Positions 19,435-31,646 of a stretch of DNA of 64,000 nucleotides are shown in pieces. Source of the stretch: Pseudocercospora fijiensis CIRAD86. Lineage: Eukaryota > Ascomycota > Dothideomycetes > Mycosphaerellales > Mycosphaerellaceae. Under the pieces are notes generated by a model, which saw nothing but the letters and a program-made list of their open reading frames with translations, had not been told where the DNA came from and ran no database searches. Positions within the stretch are counted from its first letter, which is position 1; each line of letters opens with the position of its first letter. The stretch is taken from positions 2,383,011 to 2,447,010 of the forward strand of contig NW_006921537.1 in the NCBI RefSeq assembly GCF_000340215.1, read 5' to 3'. Both the position numbers and the translations under genes were made by a program.

Positions 19435-21328
19435 CTACTTCCTACTCTTGAACAATGTCCAATCCGCAGCAGCCTTGACCACAGATAAGCCCTGCGCTTG
19501 CGTAGCCACATCTCTCACCTGTCCATCCTCACCAGTACTCTGCCTCTTCCTGATTCTTCTTCTCCTCTCTCGCCCATCACAATCACATCCATACTGCACT
19601 CCCTCACATTTCCAAGGACTTTGACTCAATAATTCAGGATCATTCCAAATATCCGAGCTCCCTTGCGGTTTTTGTTCAGCGTATTGAGGCCAAGGTGCCT
19701 GGGTCTTGTTGTAGAAAGGTGCGCCCCACCACTCTCCGAAAACACCAGAATTGTTCCTGGTACTTAAGGCGGCCCAGGCATTATGCTGTACCCATGGACT
19801 GTAAGAGCTACATTTCGTGTAGTGCTGTTCTGCGAGGTCGGAAGAGGCGAGCTTACTGATGCCCGCTACCATCGGGGTTGCTGTAGGTAAAGCGTTACAG
19901 AAGATGTCCATGCTCTCGAAGTATGCTCCCTTGAAAATCAGATTATCTTGCGAGCAATTTGCTGGAGCGTCACAGTAGTCCTCTAGAATCCCGTTTCTTC
20001 CGAGGCCTGCCCATTCCCCTGCTTGGGCATAGCCATGCGCACTCCAGCCGGTCGCGCGTATGACAGTGTCGATGAGGTTGTAACCGTCGTTAAGATATGT
20101 TGTATCCCCTGTGGCTTCCCATAAGTACCGAAGACCTGAGAGCATGACACCTTGATTGTACGTATAGACCATTTCGTTGCGTTCATCGCAACTACTTTGG
20201 CCATCCGAGACATGAAAGCCATCAACAATCAAGCCTTGCGAATTTGTAAAGTTATGTGTCTTCATCCAAGTCCAAGTTTCTTCGGCGTGCTGGAGTAGCA
20301 ATGGGTCGTGCGGTGCAAGGTAAGGGAGTGGAGGCAAGGTGTTGTTTGTCTGAGCCTGGTAATCAGGATGTGGATATGGATCGGTGTTGCTGTCTCCGGG
20401 GAAGAAGAAATACATGGCAATCGACGATGAAACAAACAACTCGTTCGTGATTGCATTTTTGTAGGTCGCGAGAGTTGGGTTCCAGGTCAGGCCGCCATCG
20501 CACTGCGATGTGTCGAATTTATCTTGCACAATGTTGTAGAAGATATGTGCTCTGTGGGCGTAGTTGGCAATGTTGGACTGCCCAAGATTTGACTGTGTGT
20601 CGGCATTGTATTGTGCGAGAAATCTGATCACTTCCAGCCACTCGAGCACAACCCACTGCGCATCATCGTATGCCGCGTCGAAAATCTGTATCGTGTCCTC
20701 GCCACCGTAGTATGCTTCTATCTGGGAATAGTATTTCTGGATGTTGTTCTGTATCTCCGCAGCTGTAGTTTGTGCTCCTGGAATATTTCCGTTGTAAGTT
20801 GCCAGTCCGGTTGTGAAAGTGCCTTCTGTAGACGCGACTACAGTGTCTATCTGCAAGCCAACAGAATCGACGTTAGCATGCACCCAAATTGAAAGCCGAC
20901 CAGAACGATGTTGTTCGAAAACCACCGACCAAGGCCACTCAAGGAACACAGTGGTCCAATGTTCCAGCATCGTTATTTCAAGTGCCCAAGTGACTCACCA
21001 ATGCATTGATCCACTGCAGAGTGCCAGGGTAGTAAGTTCCATTAAAGAATGTGCTCTGCAATGTAGCTATAGCATCTTGCGTTTTCTCAAACCAAAAGCC
21101 ACCTGTTGTATTCGGGCCTGCCCACTTCCACGCTGGACCATTGCCGTGCCATGCCGTCCAGTAAGGATTTTGCGTTGTCGCTATAGATGTTTTGAGCAAT
21201 ACTGTACCCACAAGCCACGAATTAAGCATGATGAAAAGAGCGACACAGGCAGTGCAGAGGAGAAAGAACTCGATTGCAGCCAGGAGGAGGCCATCACGGC
21301 GACCTATAGGCAATATGATGGCCATCAT
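19435..21328 (-). CDS. GH76 endo-alpha-1,6-mannanase-type protein with N-terminal membrane anchor
   Basis: Glycoside hydrolase family 76 (DFG5/DCW1-related), acting on alpha-1,6-mannan and, in fungi, in cross-linking cell-wall mannoproteins. Exon 1 is 21328-20999, exon 2 is 20850-19435. The intron 20998-20851 begins GTGAGT, has GCTAACG and ends TTGCAG. The product is about 581 residues. The Asp pair of the active site is in AAYDDAQWVVLEWLE, and the second family motif is VYTYNQGVMLSGLRYL. Residues about 14-40 form one hydrophobic segment, so this looks like a type II membrane protein rather than a GPI-anchored one; no C-terminal GPI signal is seen. The C-terminus carries Cys-Asp-Cys-Asp and a basic RERRRRIRKR patch. 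Several N-glycosylation sites (NNT, NFT, NCS) are present. The catalytic core appears intact. Confidence 0.88.
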
Positions 21329-21534
21329 ATGAGATGTGTGGCAGAGGGTAAAGTGTATTCCGAAGCAACCATATGCAGGAACACTTGGTGGATGGGGAAC
21401 CCGGAAAGCCGGTGGTCGATCAGACGTATGCAGTCATGCCGATGCTCAGGTGAGCTAGAAATAGGCACCTTGCGCAGTAGGTTTTAATTAGCAGTTGCGC
21501 TCCGTGTACGCGGCAGTGGCTCGCGCTAATGCAA

Positions 21535-22261
21535 TATTGTATAAATAAGCTCTAGCTAGTTATCCGTACGTAAAGAATTAAGTAAATAAAAGTATAGGTA
21601 ATACCTTAGTCTCGACCTATTACCTATATATACTTATATAAAGTATCGTTTAAGCCCTATAGTACTTATTCTATTCGAGCGGAGCGACGGCGTAGAGCTT
21701 AAGAACAAAGTTAGATTAGCGCCTATAGAGCGCTTATATCTATACTTATACTATTTTAGTTATTAGTAATATAAAGCAGACTTATTCTTGCCTAAGGTAC
21801 TAATACGTAACCTAGATTCGATTTTAGACTAATTATAGCGCGCTCTTAACTTTACGGGCGTATCTTTAAAATTTAGCCTCCCTATACTACGACTACCTAT
21901 TTACTAACTAATCGTATTATATATATACGTTATATAGTACTAATCTAATTTGTTCTCGAGCTCTACGCTAGATCTACTAGATACCTTCTATAACTATTTA
22001 CTCGCTTCGCTCGCTTAGGTTACTCTAGGTACCTATTAGATCTATCGCTCCGCTCGAATAATAGAAAATACGCTAATTAGACTCTACGCTAGGCCGCTAG
22101 TAGTTAAGTAAAGGAGTATACTAAATTCTTAGCTAAATAGCCTAAACACTATCTCTATCTTCTATTAAATTTAGTCTTCTAGTAGTATAGTAGCTATCTC
22201 CTACTAGCTACTATATACCCCTTATATATATAAAGACGGAGAGTCTAGTAGGAGATAGGTA
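21535..22261. mobile_element. RIP-mutated repeat DNA at the edge of the transposon cluster
   Basis: CA/TG depletion begins near 21,535, about 200 bp upstream of the GH76 start. No coding remnant recognised. A perfect 16-bp inverted pair (TATTCGAGCGGAGCGA at 21672-21687 and its complement at 22045-22060) encloses about 390 bp and may mark a small non-autonomous element. Confidence 0.5.
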
Positions 22262-23172
22262 CGTTACGGAAACTTCTTTACCGATCGCGACGATCCTATC
22301 GATCCTAGCGATCGCGAGCGATCCTAAGCGATCCTAAGCGATCCTAGAACGATAAAGAGGTAACTTATAAAAGTTAGACTTCTGCCTAGAACTATACTAA
22401 AAATAGAATATTTTTGTTATATATTACTAAGCCGTAAACCTTCTAGATAAAAAGATATAAAGGAAAGAAAATCGTTTTCTAGACATTTTACTTCTAATTT
22501 ATCTTTTTTTCTAGTAGGTTTATAGCTTAGTAATATAGTAGAAAGTTACTCTATTTTTAGTATATTATTAGAAAAAAATATAAAATTTATAGATTTTCTA
22601 CGAAACTAAAGCTAGGGAACAGAAGTAAGCAATATAGTATTTTAGCTTTTAAGTTATACTTTACTATTTTTAGAAATCTAAAAAATAGAACTTAAAGTTC
22701 TATATACTAATAAGAGTATTATAAATTTTGAAGTCTTAATACCTAGTAGTTATCTTAGAATCTAGAAAAGAATCTCGAGTGTTTCGAGTATACTTTTTTT
22801 TCCGAAGTTCTGCTTATTAAGCGTCGGCTTTTGAAAGAAACCTTAACGAAATATCGGCTGCATTTAACGAAACCTCAACGAAAAAAATTTATTTTTAAAA
22901 AAAACCTACCAAACCGCTAAATTTAACCTATAATAGTGCGTAATATCTCTAGATACCTCGTAGTAGTAGTAGTATCCGGCCGGGAGTAGCCTAAGTAGTA
23001 GCCTAACTTATCCCGCGTCCTTTGCGACCCTCGGCCTCGAATTTCGGGACGGCCCGTCCCGAAATTTCGATCCTAACGATCCTATTAGACAAGATCTTTA
23101 ACGTGCGATCCTAAGGATCCTAAGGATCCTATCGATAGGATCGTCGCGATCGGAAAAAAAGTTTTCGTAACG
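22262..23172. mobile_element. 911-bp TIR element (MITE-like) with TA target duplication
   Basis: Terminal inverted repeats of about 38 bp start CGTTACGGAAACTTC on the left; the inverted right end (complement of 23135-23172) starts CGTTACGAAAACTTT. They share the following CCGATCGCGACGATCCTAT block. Both ends are flanked by TA (22260-22261, 23173-23174). Sub-terminal GCGATCCTA/GGATCCTA short repeats lie next to both ends (22300-22350, 23080-23140). There is no coding capacity, so it is non-autonomous and probably Tc1/mariner-mobilised. Confidence 0.75.
22395..22562. repeat. 168-bp hairpin-forming inverted repeat inside the TIR element
   Basis: The left arm (starting TACTAAAAATAGA) and right arm (ending TCTATTTTTAGTA on the inverted read) pair over about 75 bp with a short centre near 22,475. 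It lies off-centre in the 911-bp element and may be a second, nested MITE. Confidence 0.65.
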
Positions 23173-23726
23173 TAAAGGTCGCTAGGCGGCTACTAAAGGT
23201 TATATAGGTCTAGGGGCCTATATATAATTACTCTAAGAGCCGTTATAGGAATAGCTATAGAGATCTCGGTAGGGAGCGATTATAATTAGAACTAGGTCTA
23301 TCCCTTAAGAGAGGTATATAGTAGGCTTCTAAGAGTACTATAGATGCCTAGACTATTAGATTTATAAGCAAACTAGACCTTCTAGTAGATATTATAGCGA
23401 CTCTAGTTACCCTATTATATACCCTACCTAGTACTACTACCTATCTTAGTTAGAAGTCTAGCCTTCGACTTCTCGTAGAGTAATCTATACCCTCGCTTAG
23501 GTCTATATATACTAATTGCTGCCTTTAGAGACTATTATAGTTAATCTTTACTATTACTATATAGTCTAATGCCCTTACTAAATAGCTTAATAGCTAGTTA
23601 AGGCTATAGAGTAATTAATATAGCCGCTTCTACGCTAGCTAAGGAGCCTATTTCTATAATAGTTAAGGAGCCTATATTAACGCTAGTTAATACTTAATCC
23701 TCGACTTTATAATAGTTATAAGATAA
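23173..23726. other. RIP-mutated sequence, unclassified
   Basis: TA-rich, CA/TG-poor DNA between the TIR element and the first LTR. No protein motif or terminal repeat identified. Confidence 0.45.
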
Positions 23727-23923
23727 TGTTAGGACTAAAGAGGTTATACGTAATTAGTATATAACTAGGCCGAGTAAAGCTAGGGTCTTAGTGCCTTAGG
23801 TAGGGCTTAGCGCTTAGCGTTAGGCTAACTAGCCTGCCTTCCTCCCTCTCCTTTTAGACCTCTATCGAATACTATACTAATTTACTACTACCCTATCTAC
23901 CTGCTAATATAACCCTTCTTATA
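23727..23923 (+). repeat. 5' LTR (197 bp) of family 1 copy A
   Basis: Begins TGTTAGGACT and ends CTTCTTATA (TACA before RIP). It aligns over its full 197 bp with both LTRs of copy B. The sequence that follows (TAGTATTCGATC) is the primer-binding-site position and is shared with copy B. Confidence 0.85.
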
Positions 23924-24049
23924 TAGTATTCGATCTACCCTTTAAGGGTAGTAGCTAGATAGTCCTTATTTTAAGCTTTTAGCGGTATAGCTACGAAAAT
24001 CGCTAATCTAACTATATTACGCCCGAAGAACGGGACCTATACGTACTAC

Positions 24050-24654
24050 TCTATTAAAACAACCGTACTAATTATTAAGCAAGGCCTTCTATACGGCCTA
24101 TTATACCGAGTTAACCGCACCGGACCGATATCTACTAATTCCGCTATATCTGTATCTTAGGGGCTAATAATATATTATTAGTATCGCCCCTTATAATAGC
24201 CGGTTTATTACGAAACAATACCCGCGGCGCCGCTAGCAGCGCTAGTAATAATAACACTAGTAGTATAGAGCCTATTAATAAAGAACCTATAATTCTAGGT
24301 AACGATCTAGAATTGCCTATTAACGACATTCTTAATAATATTATTAATCGACGATATAGCTAACTAGCCTTTAGGCCTTAACTAGTAGGGAGACTTTAAG
24401 AAGCTACTTAAAACAGGCTTACTGCCCTACGCTAAGAATAATAGCTAAAGGACGACCTCCTCGAACTTCGCCGCCTTTAGGAAGCCCCGATAACTAAACT
24501 AGTAGTAGGGCCTTCCTTACTACTAGTCTAAAAGAAGGATGCTAAACTTAAGGACTATACCGTGTTTAATAGCTCTAGTCGAAAGCAATACAACGACTAT
24601 ATCTGTAACTATAAGCTTAACTAGCGGAACGTACTAAGGGCTCTTTTAAACGAC
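24050..24654 (+). pseudogene. Family 1 copy A gag, first segment
   Basis: Degraded gag N-terminal region, homologous by eye to copy B 54,280-54,965 (shared LGNDLELP and NDILNNI-type segment). It breaks at the insertion point of family 2 (target acgac, 24650-24654). A short four-residue repeat region present in copy B is reduced here to one unit. The antisense open frame at 24144-24329 is a shadow. Confidence 0.7.
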
Positions 24655-24964
24655 TATAAGAAAATAGGTATATAGCAACGTATAGAACACCCTCTACTAA
24701 TCGCCGTAGTAGAAAGTAGAACTAAACTATGCCTTTCTAAGAACAGGGCCGAGCATCTACTATTAACTAGGCTATGTATAGATAGTATATCCGCTAAGCC
24801 GGTCGACCGAGCAAATCTATACGAGTAGCCGGGCATCTCCGAACCTGCGCTAAGTAGGCTCTACGCTAGCGGTCTAGTATCGTAGTATACGTAATTACAT
24901 TATATAATTGTTATATAGGATTGCTAAGGTAGGATAGGAGACTTTACTTACTTAGGTTCTTATA
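24655..24964 (-). repeat. LTR of family 2 (3' LTR in element sense)
   Basis: 310 bp, closely similar to 31337-31646. Differences are mostly C-to-T or G-to-A at CA/TG sites. Confidence 0.88.
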
Positions 24965-25349
24965 ATTATCTCCTTCCTCCGGTATAGCTATCCTAGCTAT
25001 AGGGCAATATAGTAAATTATACTATTCTTACGCCCTACGCTTTATATGCGTATCTCTCGCGTACCTACTACGGTACTGCGGTTGCTATATACGTTATATT
25101 TGTCTTGTAGTTGCTATTTGTCTTACAGATTTAAAGCGCGGCTACTTCTAGTACTAACTAGAGGTTGCCTAAATTTCTAAGAACGCGGTAGCTACGCGAG
25201 AACGTAAGCTGTCCGAAAGCGAGGCGAGTATTTAAAGCATTCGAAGTTCGCTTAATAACTTCTTCTTTTTCTAAGCGCTCCGAATACTATCCGCCTATGC
25301 CCTACCTACTCGTATCTTGCGCCTCCCTAGTATTACTTAAAAGTTTTTT

Positions 25350-26240
25350 CTTCTTTAATTATCTATTAAAAAGAACATTACTAGTATAGCTACTCCTTTA
25401 CGTATTTCGGGTAAGCGCGCTATAGGCGCACTGCCCTCGATACCTACTACGCCGATATAGCGCCTACTAAAAGTCCTAGAGGGCTATATCCGCTACTTTA
25501 AGTATATTACAGCTAACGGTACGTATTCTCGCCCTTTGCTACGCGCTTACGCTTCGTAACTAACTCGCCTTAGTAGACCTAACTAAGGTTTATATAGGTA
25601 GCAATATAGACCCTACTACTAAGCGTAACTACGATCGCTACCGCGATAGTTACTACCTCTATATGCCTCTTACGGCCCGCTTATTAGTGTCGCTGCTGTT
25701 ACGCATTCGTACCGCGCGCGTAGCGCGCGACTCGTACGGCCTAGATAGTTGCGATTACGAGAAGGAATTAGACGAGGCCTTAGTAGCCCTCTAGGCTAAC
25801 CTAGACGCCCTAATTACACGTAGGTTACCTATACGCTCCGCTTGCGCTTCGCCTGCTAACCTCGATACTAGTTATCCTATCTACACTCTCTACTTTCTAT
25901 ACTAACAAGAACAAGGTAACCCTCGGTAGCAAAGCCCTAGCCTATAAGGGGGCCGCTAGCGGGTCCCTTACGAACGTTAACCTATTAGGTGCCCTTAAGA
26001 ACATTAGTGCTAACTTAGCTAGATTAGTCGAGATTAGTCGTTAGATGTAGTTTTTCCTATAGCCTCGTTTTACTTACGCTTCGTATACTAACTATACTAG
26101 AACCTCGCTTAGTGCGTCGGCGCTAACGCCGTCGCTGCTATCGACGCCGCTATAGGCGTCGAGGCAGAAGAGGAGGAGTCTAAGAAGGAGTAGAGTAGGC
26201 GGCCCGTAGTCGCCGCGCCTACGCGGCGCCTTCTTTATAT
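25350..26240 (+). pseudogene. Antisense ORF remnant in family 2, between chromodomain and LTR
   Basis: About 0.9 kb on the strand opposite to pol with long stop-poor stretches, for example a frame from 25,609 to 25,791 reading DPTTKRNYDRYRDSYYLYMP then LDSCDYEKELDEALVAL, and a later NISANLARLVEISR segment in another phase. Stops are TAG/TAA. It could be an extra element gene, possibly spliced, or chance. No family recognised. Confidence 0.4.
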
Positions 26241-26299
26241 ATACTAGGCTAATAGGCCTTTTTTAGTAGCGAAACGAGCACGTATCTACTATTTTTCTT

Positions 26300-29200
26300 A
26301 AGTTTTATTTTCTTTTATTATAATTACTGCCTACGCTTACGCTTCGCTTAAGCTTCGAACTCGTCTAATGCTACAAAATCTTTAATATAAATAGCTAGCT
26401 CCTAAGTATTATATTCTTTAGGCTAACCTCGCTACTTAATAAGGTAGTACGCCTTCCGCTTCTTTATCTTCTTTACTACGATTGTTTCTACCTACTACTT
26501 GTCGCCTTTAGCGACGGGTATGCTTATCTTATACTCCTCGCTATCGCGCCTATACTAAGGCTTAAGGAGGGAAATATAGAAAACATTATAGATCTTTATA
26601 CTCGACGGTAGTACTAGGCGGTACGCCTACGCTCCGACTATATTAATAATATAGAAAGGCCCTATATACTTCGGGCTAAGTTTCTTCTTTAGGACATCTA
26701 AGCTAATATTCTTTGTCGATAGTAAGACTAGGTTACCTATACTATATATCTTAGTAGTATAGTATGTATTGTATTGCTTAGCCTAGTATTCTCCTACTTT
26801 CTACTAGCGTTCTATAAGCGTTTTATATACTTGTCGTAGTCGCTCCGTAGCGTCGATAGCTACTAGTACCCTTCCCTTAGTTAGCTCGTCCCGAGCTAGT
26901 AGCTTATTTACGCTTAGTATTAAATTAGGATTAAAACTATAGAGCATCTAAAAGGGGCTTATACGTAACGTAGGATATACGCTATTATTATAGCCGACTC
27001 CCGCCTAAGGCAACAGTTTAGCCTAATTATCCTAATTCTCTAAGCAATAGTATCGAAGGTATTACTCGAGGGTCTAATTCGCGCGTTTAGTTTGCCCGTC
27101 GGTCTAAGGATAGAAGGCCGTACTAAGCCTACGCTTTATATACGCTTCGAAGCAGAAGTCGCTCTAAAACTAGCTAGTAAATAACAATCTACGATCGCTA
27201 ATAATGCCTAATAGTACTCTAAAACGCCTAATTACCTCCCTTTAAAGGATATCTACGAGTTCTACCGCTATATACTTCTTCGTCGTTAGAATAAAGAGGC
27301 TTATTTTCGTATAGCGGTCGACTATTACGAGGATCGTAGTATATACGTAGGCACCGAGCTTACTCGGCGGGAGATTAGTAATAAAGTCTATTATTAATTC
27401 TTACTAAGGTCGGGTCGGTATAGGTAGAGTAGCGAGCTCGCCGTATAGACGATAGCGTTTCGCCTTCGACTATTAATAGATTCTATAGGTGCGGATATAG
27501 GCCGCAATATCCTTAGCTATTTTCGGCTAGAAGTACTTTTAGCGTATTAGGTCTATAGTTTTAGCTATACCGAAGTGTCTAGCTAAGAGGTCGTCGTAGT
27601 GTATATATATTAGTTATATACGTAATACGTAGTCCTTAGGGATATATAGCGCATCGCTATAGTAAATAAGGTTACTACGACGTAAATAGCTAAGCGGGAG
27701 GTTAGAACTACTTAAAGAGCCTAAGCTACCCGACGGCGAGCTTGTCTCGTCTAAGCCTCTTCCTCTCGCTTACTCTAACTATTATAAGGTATATACGAAA
27801 CTAAGGATAATATTAGGCGTCGCGTAGTAGGGTCCGTCGTTACTAACGATAGTAGCCGCTACTCTTACGGGACTGCTAATAAAGCCCTTACGTTCCGCTA
27901 GTATTATAGTAGCGTCTCGTATCCTAATATATATAATCGAGATGCGATTTACGATCGGCTCGATATTATCGGGCAGATCTAACTATAGAGCTAGTTTCGA
28001 CTATAATATAGGGAGAAGGTTGTTTGCTGCCTACGACTCGCTCTTATAGTCGCTACGTCGCGAAGGTATATCGGCTAGATTTCGCTTACTAGCCCGATAT
28101 TTAATAGTAAAGTTAAAAGGTATAAGAAAGGTTGCCTATCTTACCTACCTTCTAACAAGCTGCTTTATCTTTATAAAGCTCTTAAGATTAGCGTAGTCGA
28201 CAACTACGCGGGTCGTATACTAGGCGCTATCGAGGTATAGGCGCTAATACTTAAAGGACTCGACAACCGCTAGGAGCTCCTAGTTATAGGTCTTATAATT
28301 TATCTTAGCTAGGACTATTTTCTGTAACTAGAAGGTAATAGGGTACTAATTCCTATCTTCGCTCTATTATAATATAATCCCTACTAAGGCGAACGTAGAG
28401 GTATCGGTTTCGATACGTAGGGGCTTCGTAGGATTATAGTATCGCAATATCGAGGCCGAGCTAAAGGCAGCCTTTAGCTAGCGGAAAGCTTACTTCTCGC
28501 TTTCGCCCTACTAGACCTGCCCTAGCTTACGGCTATTTACGGCGCCTTTTAATAGGGCGGTTAGCGGTATAACGATTCGGGAGTAATTTAGAATAAACCT
28601 CTAATAGAAGTTATAGAATCTAAGGAAGGATTAACCCTCCTTTAGCGTTAATAGGCGAGGCTACTCGGTAATAGCGTTCACTCTACGCTAATCTATCGAT
28701 ACGCCTTCGGTACTAACGATAAACCCGAGGAATTTAACTTCTTTCTTCTAGAAGGAACATTTCTTTCTATTCGTATATAAGGCGAACTTCCGGAGCCGCG
28801 TAAGGATAGCGCGTATCTCCCGTACGTAGTTCTCTCGCGTTTTGCTATAGATAAGAATATCGTTAAGGTAGACGATATAGCAAATATTAATAAGGCTAGC
28901 TAATGCCCTATTAATATATCCTTAGAACGTAGTAGAAGCATTAGTAAGCCTAAAAGGCATTACCTTATACTCGAAGTGCCTATACCGCGTACGGAACGTA
29001 GTCTTCTACTCGTCGCCTCGCTTAATATAGATACGATAATACGTATCCTATAGGTCTAAGGACGTATACTATTCGGCGTCCTTAAGCCTATTAAGCGTTT
29101 CGCTAATAAGAGGTAGGGGATAACGATTTTTAATAGTAATCTCGTTTAGCCCCCTATAATCGATAGAGAGTCTTAGACTACTATCCTTCTTTAGTACGAA

Positions 29201-31330
29201 TAGGATCGGCGTACCTACCTCGCTTATACTAAGCTAGATCTAATCGTTCTCTAAAGCTAAGCTTAGGTAATTACGAAGGTCGCTAAGCTCTCTTCCTAAA
29301 GAATAGTAGAGAGGTTTATAAGGCGGCTTCGTTCTAGGGATTAGGTCGATCGTATACTCTACGTCTTCGGGGAGCTTATATCGCGCTTCGGGCGTTATAG
29401 TAAAGACGTCTTCGAAGTCTTTAAATTCTTCTAGTAAGGAGGAACCCTTAGCGATATCGCGAAGTTAGCGAACGCTAATCGTATATACGTATAGAGCGTT
29501 ACGTATATCCTTCTAGAATTCCTATAGTTCCCGTACGCGTATTATATACGCTGCGGCTTCGTTCCTATAGGTCTAGGTATCTATCGAGCTATCGACGATT
29601 ACCTTTTAATCGCGCCTCTAAGGCCTACTAAGGATAATATTAGGGAGTAGCATCTCGAAAGCGTAGAACACTCTAGTAGTAATACGTTCTTAGCCTATAG
29701 AGTCGGCGATCCGTAAGCGCAGATAATACGCTCTATAGTAGTATTCTCGGTTGCCCTAGAAACTATCGGTACTAGGTAGTATAGCATTAACAATCCGCTA
29801 AGGCTAGTATCGTAGAACGAATTCTTAAGATACTATATTAATGTTAGCGGCATTATCTAATAAGCATTCGATAGCTACTTCCTCTTCTTACGTAACGATT
29901 GCTCCGCGTACGCGTCCCGTAGGTACTACTACTACTAAGCTACTTAGTTAAGATTCCGTACCTATCCCTAGCTCTTAGGAGGTACCTTATCTTTTCCCTT
30001 AGCCTTCGGGTCGTTCTTCTTTTCCTTAGCGTTAGTAGCTACCTTGCGTACTATAGGATTGTCGTCTTTCTAGAGATAGCAGTTCGGGTACGCGTTCTTA
30101 TAATAGCCTTTCTAGCGATAGCTATAACATTCGACCTTACTAATATTATATCCGCCTTACGAGTTATCGCCCTTTATATACTTTCCGCCTACGCTACGGT
30201 CGCGATTTAACTACTACTTATAGGCCTAACTATTAGATCGACGCTTCTTACCTTTACTACCTCCGGTTTTATCGTAGTTACGATCCTTGCGTTTACTAGA
30301 CGGCTTATTAGGGGTCTCGATACGCGTCGCAAGCTCTACGAGTTTGTAACGCGTCGTTAGTACTATATAGTATTTAATAATCGCGCTACAAATCGCCGGC
30401 TAGAGTTTAACGAGGAAATAGCGGATCCTATACTCCTCGCTATAGTCGCTAAGTTAATCTTCGAGTACTACGAGCTTAAGGGCAAAGCTTTAGACTAACT
30501 GTCTCTTACGCTAACGAGCCGCCTTTTACTCGAGAGTTACGTCTAGTATACGGTTTATAGGGTCCCCGATATAGTCCCGATAGAAGGTTTTAAAGTCCTA
30601 GTAGGTATAATTCTATAGGTCCTTAAGGCTATTTTTATTATACTATCGCTTCTACGTATCGCCTACGAGGTATATAATACTATAAAGCACCTTGCTTTCG
30701 TCCGTATAATAGGTAGCTCCGGATAGTATAAAAGTAATAGAAAGTTCTCGAAGGAATCGCCTCGACTCCTTAATCGTATCGCCTTTAAAGGGCTTAGGTT
30801 CTTTTAGGCGAGGCTTAATAGCCGCAAGACTAGCGACTATATAGCTTATACTAGGTATAGTAGCTACGCTTAGCGCACTTCCGGAAAGAGGTAGTCGATA
30901 CGAGATAGATTTAGCTCTCTAAGATTTAGGCCTCTAAATCGACTCGTTAGCTAATTCTTCCTCGTCCTCGTCCTTATCGTCGCCTAGAGGTAGGGTCCTT
31001 ATAGGACCCTCGCCGGTAGTACCGCTACTCGGAGCTAGCGTATCGCCGGCGTCCCTAAGGGTACGAAGACGCGTATTCTCTCGCTTAGCTTCTTAAGCCT
31101 ATACTTCTAGCCTAAGCACTTCCTACTTAGCTAGAAATCGTTCGAGCTATAGGCGAGTCGCTTCTCGGCGCGCCTAATATTCGGCTTCGTCTTATTATAT
31201 CGCTACATCGTTTTCTAATGCTATCGTCGCTTCTAAAGTATTATTCTACGCGTTTCCCGCGCCCGGCGTATTCGGATCGCTTGCGTTTATCTTTCGGGGT
31301 TCTATAGGCCGCTACGAAGGGTAGATAGTT
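26300..31330 (-). pseudogene. Family 2 gag-pol with chromodomain, RIP-inactivated
   Basis: Read on the minus strand: a zinc knuckle remnant near 30,060-30,140 in which Cys/His codons have become Tyr codons. RT lies near 28,700-29,290 ([25 protein letters not shown], and the catalytic motif YLND near 28,850-28,875, expected YLDD with TGAC mutated to TAAC). RNase H and integrase follow between about 28,500 and 26,800. A chromodomain lies near 26,330-26,560 (KKRKAYYLIKWRGWP once RIP stops are read as Trp). Chromodomains target integration to modified histones in chromoviruses. Domain limits are approximate. Confidence 0.8.
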
Positions 31331-31336
31331 TAGAAC

Positions 31337-31646
31337 TATAAGAAAATAGGTATATAGTAATATATAGAATACCCTCTACTAATCGCTATAGTAGAAAGTA
31401 GAACTAAACTATGCCTTTCTAAGAATAGGGCCGAGCATCTACTATTAACTAGGCTACGTACGAATAGTATATCCGCTAAGCCGGTCGACCGAGCAAATCT
31501 ATATAAGTAGCCGGGCATCTCTAAATCTGCGCTAAGTAGGCTCTACGCTAGCGGTCTAGTATCGTAGTATATATAATTATATTATATAATTGTTATATAG
31601 GATTACTAAGGTAGGATAGGAGACTTTACTTGCTTAGGTTCTTATA
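31337..31646 (-). repeat. LTR of family 2 (5' LTR in element sense)
   Basis: 310 bp, pair of 24655-24964, followed by the target duplication acgac at 31647-31651, after which copy A resumes. Confidence 0.88.

Larger units (their letters stand above)
24655..31646 (-). mobile_element. Family 2 Ty3/gypsy chromovirus, full length, minus strand
   Basis: A 6,992-bp element with two 310-bp LTRs, each starting TATAAGAA and ending TTCTTATA (a perfect 8-bp terminal inversion, TG...CA before RIP), flanked by the 5-bp duplication acgac (24650-24654, 31647-31651). The interior read on the minus strand encodes gag, RT, RNase H/integrase remnants and a chromodomain. All frames are riddled with RIP-type stops. 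Confidence 0.9.

Noticed and set aside
24144..24329. Minus-strand open frame (and its counterpart at 54386-54643) with hydrophobic Leu runs
   Set aside because: It is antisense to family 1 gag, whose sense reading is supported by two copies. The hydrophobicity comes from the complementary codons.
28850..28875. YLND as a novel reverse-transcriptase active site
   Set aside because: The change from YLDD is a TG-to-TA transition of the same kind that creates stops throughout the element, so it reflects inactivation.
31336..31518. Open frames in 31336-31518 and 24654-24836 as genes
   Set aside because: Both lie wholly within the paired 310-bp LTRs of family 2.
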